Positions 59,033 to 64,000 of a DNA stretch of 64,000 bases are shown here, one piece after another; within the stretch, counting starts at the first letter, position 1; each line of letters starts with the position of its first letter. The position numbers and the translations under genes are program-made. The stretch spans positions 18,192,600-18,256,599 of the forward strand of contig NC_086370.1 of the NCBI RefSeq assembly GCF_036324505.1, given 5' to 3'. The notes beneath the pieces are model-generated. The model saw only the letters and a program-made list of their open reading frames with translations. It did no database searches and was not told the DNA's origin. The stretch comes from Eleginops maclovinus (lineage: Eukaryota; Chordata; Actinopteri; Perciformes; Eleginopidae).

Positions 59033-62000
59033 AAGAGAAAAAACCTTAATTTTTTGTTATTGCTCGTTGGGTTTATAACTAATATATGCAAAACTGACAT
59101 AATGTCTAAAGACCGAACAAAACAAACTTGTAATACAACAATAATATTTAAACCTAATCAGAGGTACAAACAAAAATATGTTATTTGAGGTACCTGGCCT
59201 TCAAATTTAACAAATTATTGCACCAAAAAGACAAGGACTATAGTCGAAATAATTAGTCAAATATTTCATTTTTTATTTGACATCTTGCCAAGCCAACAGA
59301 CAGCCCTGACAGCAGAGACTCTGAACTGGTAGACAGGTGATCTGTAGGTCATTAAAACAGCGGATCACCACTGCATAGTTCAAACTGATCAGGACAGCTA
59401 TGCATGGCAACACGAGTCTGTGTGTAAATTAACGTTTCAGAGTGAGGGTCCTGTCCTAGAGCAGGTAGAAGTCAAACAGCTGTCAGGGGAACCAATTATG
59501 GTCATGTTTCTCTGCCATCCCAAAGCAACACACACCACTGTTGTGTTTTCTCCTCTAAAAACTCCATGTACATTCAAGTTAAGCCCTTTAGCCTGCAGCG
59601 TTTGTGAATATTTGAAAGTATTGCCGCAGGTCGCAGGAAGAGAACGAGGCTGGCATTTCTCCTTCAAGAGAAGTGTCCAGGTACCCTTGAGGCAGAAGGC
59701 TCTGTCTGAAAACATGACACAGGTAAAATATACAAAGGTCCCTCTGAGTCTTTGTTACTGCCTTAATGTTTAAGACACTCTCCTCCACGTTGTCACAGCA
59801 GGTTTTACATTTGAAGTAACCGAAAGGTGCATTAAAAGAAGACCTAGAAAATACAGACTCCTAATTAAAAGATCGGCTGGCACAAACATCTGGTATCCAT
59901 CTTGCCAAGCTAATTTTTTCATCAAATTAGCAGTACAAATTGTTCAGAAAAGATGATCAAACACGCTGTAAATCTAAAGAGTGAAGAATAAATATAAAAC
60001 TCACATAATTAAGTTGGACTTTAAATAATACAGCCACCTCCCACACACCTCTGAGTGCAGAAACGGCGGCCTGCATCCAACAAGGAGAGTTAATGAGAAA
60101 CACTGAATCCTGTGACATACTGGTGTCTGTGCTATATTATTGCACCGGCCCCGTTCAAAATGACAATGCAGACTACCAGATGTTATCTCTGGCCTTAACA
60201 AAGACGTTCTGCTGCAACACAATCAAGTACACTATGAAACTCCTCATTAAGCTATGCCTGCATTAACCCTGCTACAATACGCCAGGGATTAAAATCACAT
60301 ACTGTACAATTATCATTAACAGTGTCCTGTTTACCTTTTATGCACCACTCGCCACTCTGGGCACACCGTGTACAGTCAGAGGAACGTTTGCAAACTTTTT
60401 AAGGCACCCATCAAAGTATAGCGCAGCTACATCCTTGTTTATCATCCACTCCTCACAACAGTCAGGTTTTCATGAGTTTTATGGAGCAGATGGGAGCCAG
60501 CTTGTCGGAAACAAAGACTACAACGTACATCATAAAAGTTTAAATAAAACATTGAACTCTGGTGGAAAAGAGCCGATGCAATATTTCACACTGACAAAAC
60601 TATTCTTAGAAAGTATGGTTACTGTTTAGGATGTCATCTAACTCAATTGATCATGAGACAAAGTGTGTGTGGGGATCTGAAAGGCTTGCTGTGTCTGAAA
60701 TTTCCAGGGGCTAAATGCTGGAAACATAAATAATTCAATTCAAGCCGAAAATATCAAAGAGAGAATATTTGTGTTTTTATAGTACGTCTCACTTTACTCC
60801 CTATGTTTGCATGTTGCAATCATCAGTACCATACACATTTTTCCAAATAAATACCTTTAAAGTACATCTGGAAACGATTTCTGTTCTATCCTAAGCAGAC
60901 AAATTTATCACTGCACCACAAAAGGTTGAAGAGATTAGCAGCAGGACCCATCTACCTTCAGACTGACATATGGGATTATCTGCCCCTGAAACCTTTTGGA
61001 ATATATTTTTAATAAAAGGACATGTATGCTTAGGGTTATGTGTAAGGAGAGCAAATAATGCCATGACATTTTTAAGGAAGTCATAAGTAAAATAGCGTTC
61101 AGTGCAGACTGTGAGCTTAAGGTTGGGGGTGCAGCAGCAGTGGTAAACATAAAAAGGAGCTCAAAAGAAGAAGTGTTTTTTGTGATATGAAGAACAGCAA
61201 AGCCAGCTCTGACATACATCCCTTTGATTTTGGTAAAGAAAATGTATTCCAAAGAAAAGCCATGTTGATGTAATATATATATATTATAGCCAAGTCATTA
61301 GGCTGTTTGCATGATATAAATAATATTTACATATCTAAAGCTAATTAACATTATTATTTTCTGCCAAGTTTGCAGTGAGACGAGGGAAAAATCCCCCAAA
61401 CAACAACAATAATCCAATCAAAAAGTAGACATTTCTTCAATCTTGTTCAGCCCATAACACTTATAGGGCCTAAATCATGACTAAACAAATAAACACAATA
61501 AAAGTATCAAAATATACAACAACCAAGGAACAATTCAGCCAGTACAAGAAGTTAAATCAGACATCGTAACAATGCAAACATTACATGGTGTTTCCAACTG
61601 CAAGATAGTAAAAAATAACAGCCAAAAGAAACCAAGACAGACAGCCTTCAGACAACAATACAGCCAGCAGCCTCGCAGCAGCAGCAGCAGAGCAAACACA
61701 ATACGCAGTAACACAAACCACAGACACTTACCTTGAAGAAGGAAGAAAGACATTTTGGTCCCAGGCTGCCGACATTGTCCAGAGTAAACTCCGATTCTGG
61801 GTTGAAGTTGCGTCTAAGGGCACAGCTTATATGATTAGCAGCAACAGTTGTATTCAGTTAGTTTAGTAGCATCATTACCATTAGGAGCATAACAGAGTAA
61901 ACAATTTCAGAGAACAACTAATTATTCAAGAGGAACCATCATGAAAATGTGCGTACTGATTCAAGTCAGGAAGCTCGTCTCCATATCTCCTACCTGATTG

Positions 62001-62964
62001 GTTGACCAATTAAGTGGCACATGTCTCTCTCTCTCGCTTCAGAATTCAAATAACTTTATTGACAGCAACTTTTTTTCCAAAGGGCTGTATGAATATTGAA
62101 GTACACAATTGCAGAAATCTACACGTTCATAAATATACATTTTTAACAGTATTCAAAACTCCACACTTAATCAAATTAACCTACAGCACCATTATTAGGG
62201 ATAGCTTGACACGTCCACTGTCATATAAACCAAAAAAATTATGGTGCAGCCATACTAAAACAAATAGTCTTTGGTTTGAGTATTATGAATGTTTAATGAA
62301 GAGCTACATTGTAAAAGAGGATTGTTGAGGTGAAATTAAAAGGGAAACTGAAAGCTTTTTACACCCTGCTGTTAGAAATACTCAATAGCTACATTTGCAT
62401 AATTGACATTAACGCAATATTATCCATAAAATGACTCCACCAAACCTGTGTTCTCTGGGGTAGCAACATGCACACCGTTACAGTGAAAAGCTGCAACATG
62501 TTTGACAGTTTATGATAAAAGAGCCTGACTTCCTTTCAAAGTGAAAAACCTTTTGCACTCCATCTCCTACCTTTCCAAGTTAATGACAGTGTCAAGCTCC
62601 TCCTTGCGCTTGGCAGGCTGTTATCCACCCATCGCCTCTGAGGCTTGTAACCTCATTAGTAAGTGGACTATATGCAAGGTGTACAAAGACTGCATGGAAT
62701 GTAATGAATAGAGATGGGTTATGCTTGATGAGTAATGCCTTTTGCTTCAAGACACCTAAAAAGCAACCTCGTAAATAATTTCCATCAAAGTGCCTCTGAC
62801 ACTTGAGCTATAGGGTTGTGTGTCTGCCTCTTGTTGGTTAAAATAAATAGGAAAAGGTGTTAGTTTATTAAAAATGACACACAAAAACAGACCAAACCAC
62901 ATTACACTCAAAGAAACGAAGTGTCCAATTTACTCAACTCGGTTATGTTAACCAGTTCCACATA
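59033..62964. other. non-coding stretch, nothing recognised
   Basis: About 3.9 kb. Short ORFs at 59420-59773, 60935-61252 and 62014-62328 have no domains and overlap shadows on the other strand. A small AT run is at 61273-61286 and a short GCA run near 61677-61690. Confidence 0.45.
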
Positions 62965-62967
62965 ACT

Positions 62968-63375
62968 AAGTTATGTCTGACATACTAATTCCAGTTATGT
63001 TTGATTTACTAATTCCAGTTATGTTTGATTTACTGAACGCAGTTATGTCTGATTTACTGAACGCAGTTATGTTTGCTATACTAATTCCAGTTATGTTTGC
63101 TATACTAATTCCAGTCATGTTTGATATACTAATTCCAGTTATGTTTGCTATACTAATTCCAGTCATGTTTGATATACTAATTCCAGTTATGTTTGATATA
63201 CTAATTCCAGTTATGTTTGATGCAGTTATGTTTGATATACTAAACGCAGTTATGTCTGATTTACTGAACGCAGTTATGTTTGCTATACTAATTCCAGTCA
63301 TGTTTGCTATACTAATTCTAGTTATGTTTGAGTTACTAAACGCAGTCATGTCTGACGCAGTTATGTTTGATTTAT
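62968..63375. repeat. 24-bp minisatellite, about 17 units
   Basis: Units of the form TTATGTTTGATATACTAATTCCAG, with variants TGTCTGATTTACTGAACGCAG and TTTGCTATACTAATTCCAG; two units are shortened to end GATGCAG. 24 bp equals eight codons, so long open frames exist on both strands (MFDILIPV and NITGISIA repeats). They start and stop with the repeat and have no gene context. Confidence 0.95.
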
Positions 63376-63634
63376 TCAAGTTCAACTTCAATTGATTTTA
63401 TTTATCAAGCATGCCATTTTATACTGTTTGCCCCTAATGTCATGTTATACTTAACAAACAGAAAATAAAATCAACCAGTACTCAAATGAGACCTTTTTCT
63501 TCTGATATAAAGCACTCAAAAATGAAAAACAAAATGCTTAGTTTACTGATATGATGGGGTTGAGATTTAAATAATCTCCCTTAAGAATCTTTGGCTCAAG
63601 CAAGCTGTCCAAAATGCAATGGTTCAGTTTACAT
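63376..63634. other. non-coding stretch
   Basis: Nothing recognised. Confidence 0.4.
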
Positions 63635-63898
63635 CAGGAGTGTCAAACATGGAGTGCAGCCCAAAATGGAATGACTGTAAAGTGTAAAAAGTGCACTGAA
63701 AAGTTCTTCATTCCAATGTTTCAGTAAAATGTGAGTGTTTCTTCACAGTGAAAGGACCAACCAATACAATAAAAGCAACCACAACATTTGGATTGTTGTT
63801 ACTATAGATTATTATGCAATGCAAGTTTCTTTGTCTGGCCCACTCGACCAAATCGGTTTGCTTGTGGCCGGTGAACTAAATTGGGTTTGACACCCCTG
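63635..63898. mobile_element. 264-bp hAT-type MITE
   Basis: Left end CAGGAGTGTCAAACATGGAG, right end in inverse CAGGGGTGTCAAACCCAATT, an inverted repeat of about 13 bp with few mismatches. The flanks GTTTACAT (63627-63634) and GTTTACCA (63899-63906) form an 8-bp duplication with two mismatches. The GGGGTGTCAAAC terminus is a frequent fish hAT-like end. No ORF. Confidence 0.78.
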
Positions 63899-64000
63899 GT
63901 TTACCATGATATGAAAACAAAGAACAGCAGTAACTAACAAACAAATCAATGGTAACTCTGAAATATTTGGCAGTTTTTTGTTGATGGTTGACAAAAAACA

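Noticed and set aside
62966..63395. 140-codon genes on both strands
   Set aside because: They coincide exactly with the 24-bp minisatellite and lack any gene context.

Overview
The window reads as teleost fish (ray-finned) nuclear DNA. It is AT-rich and mostly non-coding, has long CA/GT microsatellites, and carries element families typical of fish: an L2/Maui-type LINE, a tRNA-derived SINE, many short inverted-repeat DNA transposons, a ZMYM1-like hAT fragment and a copia retrotransposon. No complete host gene was recognised. Almost every supported coding region belongs to a mobile element. The one other multi-exon gene model is a DUF4806-domain gene on the minus strand.

Layout. 1-7.2 kb: gene-poor DNA with a 268-bp foldback element, a small TIR element and a perfect (CA)101 run. 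7.25-10.1 kb: a structurally complete IS630/Tc1-mariner-type transposon with TA target duplications and a two-intron transposase whose three exons join in frame into about 510 codons. 12.3-14.8 kb: a SINE with target duplications, then a 5'-truncated LINE with a long reverse-transcriptase ORF. 17.5-18.15 kb: a TTAA-flanked piggyBac-type MITE. 19.5-21.3 kb: a MITE abutting a broken hAT transposase. 21.8-30.2 kb: two nearly identical 1.8-kb direct repeats (each a hAT-type MITE plus flank) that bracket 4.8 kb holding the DUF4806 gene. 36.3-40.7 kb: about 24 tandem copies of a 178-180-bp satellite. 41.5-42.1 kb: a 3' LINE fragment.

52.0-59.0 kb is a nest of elements. A TIR element (51991-59032) contains a hAT-type MITE (52390-53493). 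A copia retrotransposon (53496-58534, 5-bp duplication CTGAT) sits at that MITE's right edge. A solo LTR (57056-57650, 4-bp duplication CAAG) sits inside the copia gag. The copia element has also had about 2.1 kb of its 5' half inverted, so gag-protease now reads plus and integrase-RT-RNase H reads minus. 63.0-63.9 kb: a 24-bp minisatellite and a hAT-type MITE.

The most unusual items are the intact intron-containing transposon with a repeat-encoded RGG-like N-terminus, the DUF4806 gene with a phase-symmetric two-exon tandem duplication and two single-base homopolymer lesions, the copia inversion with a 40-bp inverted breakpoint duplication, and the homogenised satellite with diverged edge units. 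All calls come from reading the sequence; no database search was possible.
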